From positions 21,987,001 to 22,051,000 of the forward strand of contig NC_092680.1 of the NCBI RefSeq assembly GCF_964355755.1: a DNA stretch of 64,000 nucleotides, written 5' to 3'. Source of the DNA: Antedon mediterranea. Taxonomy: Eukaryota > Echinodermata > Crinoidea > Comatulida > Antedonidae. Of this stretch, positions 46,701 to 58,700 are shown piece after piece. The notes under the pieces are model-generated. The model ran no database searches and had not been told where the DNA came from. It saw nothing but the letters and a program-made list of their open reading frames with translations. A program made the position numbers and the translations under genes. Every line of letters begins with the position of its first letter. Position 1 is the first letter of the stretch.

Positions 46701-49700
46701 GTTCACCCATACAACAATCGTGTTTTATATAATATGGCTAAGCAGTGGTTTCTTCATAAATCTCCTTATTTATCGATGTGATTATATTTAAATTGTAGTG
46801 CCTGGTGATTGGCTAGTGGTTATGTCATCCACATCACATCCAATCACCGGGTCTAATTGAATGAAAACAGCGATCCCTGATCCGGGATTGGCTGGCTATG
46901 TATAGTTGCGATTCGTGTTCCCACTAGCGACGCAGATTAGCCTAGGCCTACCTAGGCAGTATCAATGTCGGCAAATCATATGGTTTACTAGTAAGCCTAG
47001 GCCTAGTATTGCTGATTTTGTAATTTTACATGTAGGCTGAGACAACAAATAAATAGTTATTGTCTCAGATGTAGGGCTACTGCAGGTCATAAAATGCTAC
47101 TTTAATGTCATAGGCCTAAAAACATTAGCGTAGATCAATCGCGGCAGAAACCTATACTAATTACAATTATAGCATCTACAATTCTAAGCCAATAACAATA
47201 TAGTATTGTTTTTATCTGGTATATTGATGAAGTAGGCCTACACTAAGGTCTTCACAATAACATAAAATGTAATTTAATAACTGTTTTCAATGGCGTGAGG
47301 CAGAGGCCTGAAGCCACTTGTTTAGGAAACCTAAGTGGCCCTCCAAAAGTTTCAAAGATCGAGGCCTCGGACGTTTTTAGCATTTTCGACATATTTTATG
47401 CCTGTTCCTCTGGGCACTGCTCATGGGCCCCAAGCTTCGGTTTAGCCAGTGAGCGCACATATCCGTTACGCCACTGATTATACTGTTCAAATATGTATGA
47501 ATACATACAGTGCAACAAAGAACGCGCGAAAGAAGCGTAGTCAACACGGTTAAATGTCGTTGCACATGTGCAGTAAACAATATATTAGGCACGCGACCGT
47601 TTCGTTGTTACCATGCGGTTAATTAAACTGTAACATTGTGGGCGGTCCGCGGTCTGTCGGCGAGAGTCAAGGAACCCTTGATCTCACGTCGATGCATATC
47701 CTTCTATTCTTTAATCCATGCTCTGACGTACTCTCACGGTTAATGGAACGTCGTGGTATGAAGTGAACGCGAACGTTTTTTACTGTATATTATATTCCCC
47801 GACAAAAAGTACCCGTGTTCCGACGGGGGGGGGGGGGGGGCTAGGCTCCCCGCCGACGAGAGGGCTAGAGCCCCCGTAGCCCCCCTGCTGGCGCCACCAC
47901 TGGACCAAACATTTATTTTTCAGGTTAAAATCGGCAATTCATTTGCAGCTTTTAGAAATTTACAGACACGTATCACTAGTTGACGCTTATACAGAGAAGA
48001 AGGTTCACGAACAAGTTTACGAATTTTTCAATTTACAAACAACTTTTTGTACTGTGGGGCACGTATTTGGAGGATTTTTGGAGATGAGGGTGAGGTATTG
48101 GGCATGTCGGGGATGGGGGTTCGCAGTTGGTTAAGGGGGGTTCGCTGTAAAGGGGGGGTTCGCCCGAACCATAAAAACCCCCCCTGGCTACGGGCCTATG
48201 CCATATATTATATACTATGGATATATTATTCACCATTAAAAAAAATCATAATCAAATTATACCGTAGCATAAAGAAAGACGGAAAAAATATAAAGATGCA
48301 ATAACATTTAAAAGGTCCTCTTACTGATTTCACAGTGGTCACCAGACGTTGCTGGGTTAACGCAGTCGCACTCATATGACGTGAAACCTTCGATACAAAT
48401 CCCTCCGTTTTTGCACAAATTCTCTTGACACATCGTTTTACAGCCAATGACCATATCATCTCGTACAATCCGTCTAAATATTCAAATAAAATATTAATAA
48501 TGTTGATGTAGGTTATATAACACATTGTTGTAGGCCTATTGATGAAATGACTGAATTGATAAATACTTACGGTTGAGCGTAGTAAGCATTGGTAAGAAAC
48601 TCTACGCGGTTGTTGATGATCAGACCTCCAATGCATCCTGTCATGCCGTGCACATTAGGGTTATCCATTACTTCGTTACTATAGAAAAAATGTCGAAACA
48701 TATAATTGGGTAATATGAAAATTGCAAGAAAAACTTATATTGAATAGTTAAACGTGTCCTCATCTTACCTCAAAGATCCACCAAGTAAAAACGGTCCATC
48801 ATACTGCTTTATCGTTTCTCCTTCGTTCATCACTAATATCTCATTATCAAAATCAACACTAAACTTCACTGTATTAGAACTTTGTTCAACTGTTATCAAA
48901 TGCCAATCTCCATCAGTTAAAAGCCTCGTCGTTCTCAGTTTTACCATATCACTTCGTCCATTCAAGCGATATGAAAATTCAATAGTATGACCTAAAATAA
49001 TTTAATAATTGATTCAAGATATTACTTTTGCATTACATAGATTCATCTGCCAATTCATCAATCTGCACACTCTCATGTTGTTGTACTATTTGCCAATGTA
49101 GTGGTCCACTTAAATTTATTAATTTTAATTTTTAAGTTTAATTCACTCATATGTGTTATTTTCTTATTCACTAACTGGATTGTGTTAATTTGTTTATTAT
49201 TTTTAAATTCTGCTGTGTTAATGTAAAGAGACGTCCAAAAGCTTTTTAATTTTGTTTTGCTATTGTTTTTGTTGGGTAAATATTTTACCTACAGTGACTA
49301 AAAACAAAATGTTCTTTACCATCGTAAACTTTAGCCATCAAATTATTGGTGTTGGTCTCGGAACGAAGCTGGTGAAAGATTACTGAGTTATTTCTTGATG
49401 TACGAAAACTTAAACTCAAAGTCCCATTTGTCCAGGGTTCCATTTTTAGGATGGTACTTGGTTTCAAGAATGTGAGTGTGTATCCTTCAGTATAGCCAAC
49501 TAACGATATGGGAAATATTATTTAATGTATTGTTAAAATAATAATGATGAAAACTTGCTTGTTTAAATATGACGTAGGGAACTACTAGCTAGCTAACGTA
49601 GGGAAAATAGCGTTAGTTAATCCTATTGAAAGCGAACAAATGAGAAAAGTGTATCTGTGGACTTATTTCATAGGCCTACATATTAATAATATATTTTCAT

Positions 49701-52700
49701 ACGAAAGTCATTCATATCCTGCTTAAGTACGTCCATTCTTAAAGTAAACTCACGCATTCCATTACACGTCAGTGGTCCAAGTGACATTCTTGCCAACGTC
49801 TGTTTCTGTTCTCGTGAGAAGTCCATACTCACGATAGGTAGATATTCCTTTGCATCTAACACTCCTTCATCGTATAGCCAACTAACAAAATACGAACACA
49901 TATTCTACTGAACACAAAACACGTAACATTTACATGTGCCTAAAAGCTACGTTTGTTGAGTGTTGACTAACCGGTTCCAATAAGGCCTACATCAATATTG
50001 TGAACTAATTACCTATTTGTATTACCATCACAATTTCTTGTTATGTTTGCGGTTGGCATAGTATGTCCTTTGGGAGAAATTAATTTAGTTCCAATCCCGA
50101 AGCTGTAAATATTAATGATAATAATGTACATTAATTAAATTAGGTCATATTTTAACATAATGTTATGAACTATAATGATAATAATAATGATGATGATCTG
50201 TTATAATTCGTTAATTATGATTACTGAATAATGATGGACGGTGACTGATTGATGATTGATAGTATGATGATTATAATGATATAAGATTTGATGATGATAT
50301 GATAATGATAGTATGATGATAGCATGATGACATGGTATGGTGATTGTATGATATTATGTTAGTATGATGATATGATTATAGTATGATGGTATGATGATAG
50401 TATGATGACATGGTATGATGATTGTATGATATTATTATAGTATGATGGTATGATGATAGCATGATGACATGGTATGATGATAGCATGATGACATGGTATG
50501 GTGATTGTATGATATTATGTTAGTATGATGGTATGATGATAGTATGATGACATGGTATGATGATTGTATGATATTATTATAGTATGATGGTATGATGATA
50601 GCATGATGACATGGTATGATGATAGCATTATGACATGGTATGGTGATTGTATGATATTATGTTAGTATGATGGTATGATGATAGCATGATGACATGGTAT
50701 GATTATTGTATGATATTATGTTAGTATGATGATAGCATGATGACATGGTATGATGATAGCATGATGACATGGTATGGTGATTGTATGATATTATGTTAGT
50801 ATGATGATATGATTATAGTATGATGGTATGATGGTATGATGATAGCATAATGACATGGTATGATGATAGCATGATGACATGGTATGGTGATTGTATGATA
50901 TTATGTTAGTATGATGGTATGATGACATGGTATGATGATAGCATGATGACATGGTATGGTGATTGTATGATATTATGTTAGTATGATGATATGATTATAG
51001 CATGATGACATGGTATGATGATAGCATGATGACATGGTATGATGATAGCATGATGACATGGTATGATGATAGCATGATGACATGGTATGATGATTGTATG
51101 ATATTATGTTAGTATGATGATAGCATGATGACATGGTATGATGATAGCATGATGACATGGTATGATGATAGTATGATTAGAGTATGATGATATGATTATA
51201 GTATGATGATGATCATTGACTGATGATAATGATGATGATACTGATTTATTGATAAGCATACGTAATAGTGCTACCTTATAGGAGCTTGCCAGCACCAATA
51301 CTTTACGTCTTGTTGACAGTGATCCGCATGATCCACAAGATACTTGATAACTTCACCCGAAGTATCTCGATACCTCAGTTGGAATTTAGTTGAACCCCAA
51401 AGAGAAGATCTTACTTGAGTTTCCGCAGCAAAGTTGTGTTCAATTATCGTTTTGATTTTACCATTTCTTGTAAGATAAACAATTTTCAAATAATTATTAA
51501 ATCTTGTTCCAAACTGGTTCAATCAATGAGTATGCATACCATACATTTTTATAAATCCTCCTGTGGACGATCAAAGCATATTGATCGAAACGTCGAGAAA
51601 CTCGAGTTCTTTTCAGAACTAATACACGTGGTGTACCGCAAACTTTATATCAACATTTGATTTCGCCATGCAAACCTTCAAACAATATATTACAATAAGT
51701 TTATTAGAATATTCGTAGGCCTACCTAAGATCGCACAAGACATCAACTGCATGAAGCTTGCCAACACCATCAATATCAATCTTCTTCAAACCTGATGTTC
51801 GATCTCCAGCAAAATAGTACTCACCACAAGTTCTCTTGAATGCAGCTGTAGATGTTTAGATGTAAAGAACAAGAATAAATTACACTGCATTAATAGTTAG
51901 ACATATTCCTGGTACTATTGGGGTGATTGTGACCACTCTTTTTCTTATTTCTCAGTGTTTATTTATATCTGTTTAGTTGAGTGTTTTTTTTTAGAATTTC
52001 TCTTTTCTAAGAGCATATATTATTATTTCAGTAACATTGTAAAACATACTTACGGAATTGACATGTTGGTCCAGAGTAGCCGGTGCCCGAACAGTCACAT
52101 CGAATCCCTTCTTGCTTGTTATTATAAACACACCGGCCGTTATTTGCACACACTAGTTGAGATGTTAGACAGGGATTTGATATCTGACATGTTCCAATTG
52201 TAACACCATTTACCATGTTGGTATTCATTACTTCATTTGGGTAAATTTCAACAGATTGAAATATAATTTCTTGCATACAACCTTCATACCCTTCAATAAA
52301 ACATACATAGTAAACATTTTTGTATTTATGCAGTTGTTGTCTCAACTGTGTATAATTCCGTCTGCAGTGTTTGCCTTTAATATAGAATAAAGTGTAGACA
52401 CTGCAACATTTTGGTTTTATAATGTGTGCAGTCAATTGGTGAAACTGTAAGTCTAACTTTCGCTGCAAAAGTTGAGAAATATTAGTTTTACCAAACCTTG
52501 ATCAGTATTGGTCCATCCTCCACCTAAATAAAGATCACTGGTTGGAGAAAATGTAATGTTGGTTGCATGGAAACTTGCCTTGATGTCGTTAACCATTACT
52601 GTAATAGAGCTAGAAAGAGCGATTTTAACATGACATCAACATTATGTTAAAGGAATTAAAGAGAAACCATTACTCAACTTGCTTTTAGTTTAAATATAAA

Positions 52701-55700
52701 AGTGGCAGAAGTAGTAATAATTATAGAAAACAATAATTATAACATAGTCACCTAATTTAGAAAATAATTATTAGACAAAGAAACTAATGGAACATATATT
52801 TCATTTTCATTTTAGGCACGCCAGTCCCTTCAATTTGTTTGAACAATTTATGTCTGCATGTTTTACATAATATCTATCCACCTCTGTCTGTTCTAACCGT
52901 TTCTTTTGCTTTTCCGACTGATGTCTATTCACTTGATTTCCTTACCGATGTGTTGTTTTATATGTGCATTATTAGTACCATATCACTATCAGTGACTCCA
53001 GTCTATGTTAAATATTTAAAATCTGAATACTTTGTATATATTTACCTATCTTCAATGGCTAAATATAGCTTGTACCACATAGTAGTATTCAAATGTTCTC
53101 CAACAACCACAGATTTATTGAATGACGTAACAGCATTTCCTTCCTCTAGTTCGAGTATCCCATGTATTTGGTAATCAACTATACGAAGCTATTTAATATA
53201 AACATTATTTAAAATAAGGAACTAATAATTTCTGTAAACATTGAGTTGTTTAATGCATAGGCCTAATCGACTCACTGTTTCTTAGAATGAATATATATGA
53301 TCATCATCAGGAATGAAATAAATAAAAAGTTAAACATTGTCAAAATGCTAATGGGGTGAAATGAAGCTAATTTGTGCATTTTTTATGTGTGGACAGAGGA
53401 GGAGTTAGATTTAGTTCAATTTGTTATAATGAAGTATTAGACTACAATAAGTATTACTTGTTGCCCGTTGCTGTAGGCCTACTCGAGATTTTGTTCACCC
53501 CAAAAGGCTGTGGCAGGACCTTAGTGCTGAGGCAGGGAGATCACATTTAACATCTTTTTTTCCCCTCTGGCTTTCACCACCTGTATTATTGATGTTTAAA
53601 TTGTATGTTTAGTGCAATTAATTGTTACGTGTTTAGAACACGTGTAGTGGGGAAGATGGTATTGTTAATCATTCGCAGTCAACACGCCACACTGTTAAAT
53701 TTTTATTTTGTTAATTTTTTAAATTAGAAGATTATTATTCTACTACTGTACCACACTGTTGCACGTTGGTAGCAAATATCGGTTTCATGCAAGGTATTGT
53801 ATTGTAATATATGTTATGAACAACACGTTTATGGTAGTGACTAATTGATAACAAATTAAGCCTAAATGTTATTAAACTGAATTAATGATTTCATTGAAAT
53901 ACACCAAAAATGATCACGATTGTCTAATACTGACTTGGATATTATTATAAACGGTACTTGTTTAGATAGAGTTTCTCACTGCAAACATCTAGGTGTGATG
54001 AAACCCTATCATGGATATTATTATAAACGGTACTTGTTTAGATAGAGTTTCTCACTGCAAACATCTAGGTGTGATGAAACCCTATCATGGATATTATTAT
54101 AAACGGTACTTGTTTAGATAGAGTTTCTCACTGCAAACATCTAGGTGTGATGAAACCCTATCATGGATATTATTATAAACGGTACTTGTTTAGATAGAGT
54201 TTCTCACTGCAAACATCTAGGTGTGATGAAACCCTATCATGGATATTATTATAAACGGTACTTGTTTAGATAGAGTTTCTCACTGCAAACATCTAGGTGT
54301 GATGAAACCCTATCATGGATATTATTATAAACGGTACTTGTTTAGATAGAGTTTCTCACTGCAAACATCTAGGTGTGATAAAACCCTATCATGGATATTA
54401 TTATAAACGGTACTTGTTTAGATAGAGTTTCTCACTGCAAACATCTAGGTGTGATGAAACCCTATCATGGATATTATTATAAACGGTACTTGTTTAGATA
54501 GAGTTTCTCACTGCAAACATCTAGGTGTGATGAAACCCTATCATGGATATTATTATAAACGGTACTTGTTTAGATAGAGTTTCTCACTGCAAACATCTAG
54601 GTGTGATGAAACCCTATCATGGAATATGCACATAGAATATGTTACATCTAAAGTTCTTCAAGGCTTGTTTTATCTACCTAATTCCAATACATTTACAGTC
54701 AATGCTATACAAAGTTGCACTTCACTTATACTACTGTAATATTTTAGGGGGTAGATGTAACAAAGCCTTAAGCAACACAACAACAAAAAAACAACTATGA
54801 CAAAGCAGAGCAGCTAAATTGGACTAATCCAGGTGCGGATCCAGTTGGAGTCAGCCGCCCCTCTCCCCTAGATTTCGAAAATTGTAATGCAAAAGAAAGT
54901 AGGCCTACATCAAATTGAGCTCAGCTCTTCATTTCACAAATTTTAGACACTTGGCTCCGTTTATTTTTTAAAAATAGATCCCACTGTACATCTACTGTGA
55001 AGAATGTCTTGATGATGATGAGTTTATAGCAAATGAAGCCTAACAGAATGCTACCAGAAGTGATGAGTTTGAAACTGTTATATCTTACACTGATTGACCC
55101 TCGGTGACCTTTATTGCTTCGAATCGCAACCAAAAGAAGAACACCATTGCGTTGAACTGTCTTCAACTGAAATCTTTAAAGCAATACATTTTTTAGAGTC
55201 TGACCAAATACCGAGTACATAATTAGGACTAGATTACTACAACATGCGTATAATATAATATAATGACTGCACTAATTCCTGTTGTTAATTCTTATAATAA
55301 TGATTATCAATTTTTATATTTTTTGTCGTAGCGCCTATATATTTTTAACACATTTAATTAATTTAAGAGTTTGCTGAATAAATTTAAAAGGATATATTTT
55401 AATACTCTATTAGCATATATTAAAATGGTAGTCATAGCACTAACAAACCGAACATGCAACATGCATAAAAGAATAGTATTTTTTGTTTTAATTTGATTTA
55501 TTTGCATCTCATTAAACATTTTAGTTTATGATACAGAAAGCTATAATAGCATAAATAATACAGTCATATGGTTAATCGCATTCACGACGGATAATCACCT
55601 TAGATTAAGATTTCCATATTTCCAATCCCGAAGAATGAGCTGTGAATTTGACTGTGCAAAAATAATCGACGAATGTCCAATTTGCTTGCAACCCTGCGCT

Positions 55701-58700
55701 GGTTGGCCTCCCATACCTTTGCCTACATACTTGACTTGTGAATGGTTAACTGCCAGCTCTTCCAGTATATTCATTAACCCAAAGTTCACATGTTTCAAGC
55801 AACCAACAAAATTACTACCCAATATTAAGCCTAGTATAATTTTAAAAAGACAACATTGATGTTATAAACATATCCATTAAAGGTGTTATGGATATATACT
55901 AGTTATGATAACAAATGCAAATGGTGTCGACAAGCAAACATTTGTAAATATTTCACAGATATTATATATATAGGTTGATGGTAAATTACGGACATACCCT
56001 CATAACCTCTGAGTACTGGTCCACCGCCAATATAGACAGTCTGTCCTAGGTACAAGTAGCTAGGCTGAGGCAAAGTTTCGTTTCTATAGTAAGCTATACC
56101 ATCTGAGATTCTTGTCAGTTCCAGTGAAATGTAAGTTAATTCGTGTTGTAGCGTAAATTCATACCAACTATATCAATAAAAAAATAATACTTAGTTATTA
56201 TCTCTTTATTTCTTCAATTTTTCTTTATATTAGAAATACATTGTTTTTTAAAAACTGGCATGATATGATTTGCTTTATGTTGAGCAACACACGTGTTTTC
56301 ATTTTGTGTAACATTATCGTGTTTAAATCGTAATAGTCAGGAATTACAATTACATTCATCAAATTACCTATAAGCCTACTTTTTATAGCTTTGTATCTTA
56401 ACTGAACATAAAAGAACTGTTTTCTAACCTGTTATCATTAACTTCAGTCTCAGTAAAATGATAATCCAGGGCTTTATATCCAAAGTTAATAGAAGCTTTC
56501 AACGTGCCATTAGTTATCTCAATAGCGACATAGTTGATTCCAATTGAGAAACTATGACCGTAGACTAGTACTCCAGATCTCTGCTCGTGTTCTATCTGAA
56601 ATAAATACACGCATTCTAGTTTAGATTATGTAACCTATTCATTTGTTTAGATTGTTTAGGTTTTGTTAATACAAAATACAACTTGGTCAACGTAAAAAGA
56701 TCTAGTACAAAAAAATTAAAGCCATGACATTTGTGGATGAAATTGATAAGTCTCTGGCCCTAGACTTTGGCCTATCTTTCTGAAAATCGTAGCCGATAAT
56801 ACGCTATGCAACAACACATTTGCGCTTGAATTGTGATGACATTTGTATTGAAAGTCTGGAATACTGCTGATAACATACAAACATTGTTTAATTTAATTGA
56901 TATAAGGTTTTGTCTTTTATTCTATTATAAAAAATAATTAAAAGAGGATCCTTAGGAACTCAGTTTTCAAGTATATCTACAGAGAGGGCACATGGTGGAA
57001 TAAACATTTTGTTTACCTTAAATGTAAAATGTATATACAGCCTATCTGTGTACGTATTTTCCAAACGTGTTCCTACGGTGAATTCTAAATACTCATCGCC
57101 GTTTAAGGTAACGATAATATCATCTAAAGGAAAATATAATTGATGAGTCAGGATAAAAAATGGCTAGTGTCGACAGGTAGTACAGAATGAGTAATAATAT
57201 TATCGGTTTGGAAATTGTAGTTTAATTTAAAAGGAAAACAACCACATTATATTAACTGCAGTATCGGTAGGCTTGCTTTACAAATTATGTTAACATATAT
57301 GAATGAGATTATAATGTAACTGTAAGGCAGACGTGATGACATAAACAATAGGTTTGTAACTCGAACCTGGAGTTTCACAGCTCCAACCAATAAATGTAGT
57401 ATGTCTGCAGTCACATATTGTCCTTGTATACTCATTTATACATTTCCCGCCATTTTTGCATTGGTTTTCCACATCACACTTGTTGATACAGCCTCTTTGA
57501 ACTAAATCTGTGTAATATGAATTGAGAATAGTAAGTTGAACATAATACGTAGTTAAAAGCAAATAGGTAGCTCATAGTTATTCATAGAATGGTCACATAA
57601 TTTTAGAAGATTCGAAACAATTAAAAAGGGTAAATGGTGGTATAAACAGACAGACATGAACAGCAACCAATGACAATGGATCGTAAGCTTTTGTTTAAAT
57701 ACTTTAAGCAAAATAAACAAATGAGTATGGTTGTTTTACTTACTACTGCTGTTATACATACTAAACGTTTTAAATGCTTTCGAGATTAGCAACTTCGGCG
57801 TTTCAATACATCCAACAAAGTATGTAAATCTTCTATTTCCTGGCGTCTCAACATATTTCCACAAACCTGAAATAAAAGCAAGTAAGACTGTCATATAGTG
57901 TCTTCTGTCGTTAAATAGTTTTGAGCGTTTGTCATCGTCTCGTCGGAATAGTTTCAATTGCTTCTCGTCGCAACTTTCGAGATTTGTCGTCGTCACACTA
58001 GTTTAGAGTGCTTTTCGTCGTCGCAATAGTTTCGAGCGTTTGTCGTCGTCGCAATAGTTTTGAGTGCTTCTCGTCGCAAGTTTCGAGCGTTTGTCGTCAC
58101 AATAGATTCGAGTGCTTTGCGTCGTCGCAATAGTTTCGAGTGCTTCTCGTCGCAAATTTTTATCGTTTGTCGTCGTCACAATAGTTTCGATTGCTTTTCG
58201 TCGTCATAGTTTCGAGTGCTTGTAGTCAGCCAGTTATCCCTCTTTGTAATTGGCCTATTAGTTTTATAGCCAAAATATGTGTATGCAAAATGTGGCGTTA
58301 CGTCTCCGTCTTCGTTTAAAATTTGCCTATTATAACGCTCTTTTTCATGTGCAAAAAACTGAATTTGCGTGAGAAAGTATTAAGAGTTTACGTACCTCCA
58401 ATGAATACGTAAGACGACATTGACAATTTACCAAACGTCTCCCGTGCATCACCCACACTGTATGCATACAGATATTTTTCTGGTGCTGTTTCATCATCAA
58501 GTGAAAAATACAATAAACCGTTTGACTTCTTTTCGTATGAAACTGTATGCCAAACATCGTCATTTAAAGCTTTACCTAAAGAGATGCTTTACCAACAAAA
58601 TGTTAATCAAAGTTACGAATATTTAGTTATTAGTACTAAGACTTTAACTAAATAAAACGAGTTGGAGCTCGAGAATTGTTTGTTCATGTAAGTTACCACA

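Larger units (their letters stand above)
38893..51845 (-). other. CNTNAP-like ectodomain half: fibrinogen-like, LamG4-EGF3-LamG5-EGF4-LamG6
   Basis: Residues 679-1533. The fibrinogen-like part begins RTCGEYYFAGDRTSGLKKID, with LHAVDVLCDL, then HADHCQQDVKYWC and DEGVLDAKEYLPIVSM and SLGPLTCNG. These are the landmarks of the divergent fibrinogen-like module in CNTNAP/neurexin IV. EGF3 has CQENLCKNGGICIEG. EGF4 has CFNGGVCIETW and CNCTQTSYTGNQC. LamG4, LamG5 and LamG6 carry IGG/VGG and GCI/GCL landmarks (MTGCIGGL, FKGCIRGL, FDGCLAG). CNTNAP has one LamG-EGF-LamG here; the extra EGF-LamG unit is unusual. Confidence 0.8.

Noticed and set aside
58345-58563. Minus-strand 72-codon frame
   Set aside because: Wrong frame of the neurexin-like exon 58586-58396; the frame chosen here gives LamG sequence and matching phases.
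58577-58586. Alternative acceptor (TTTAG at 58578-58579) for the second neurexin-like exon
   Set aside because: It would produce an immediate stop after the junction; the AAAG acceptor at 58587-58588 keeps the frame open.
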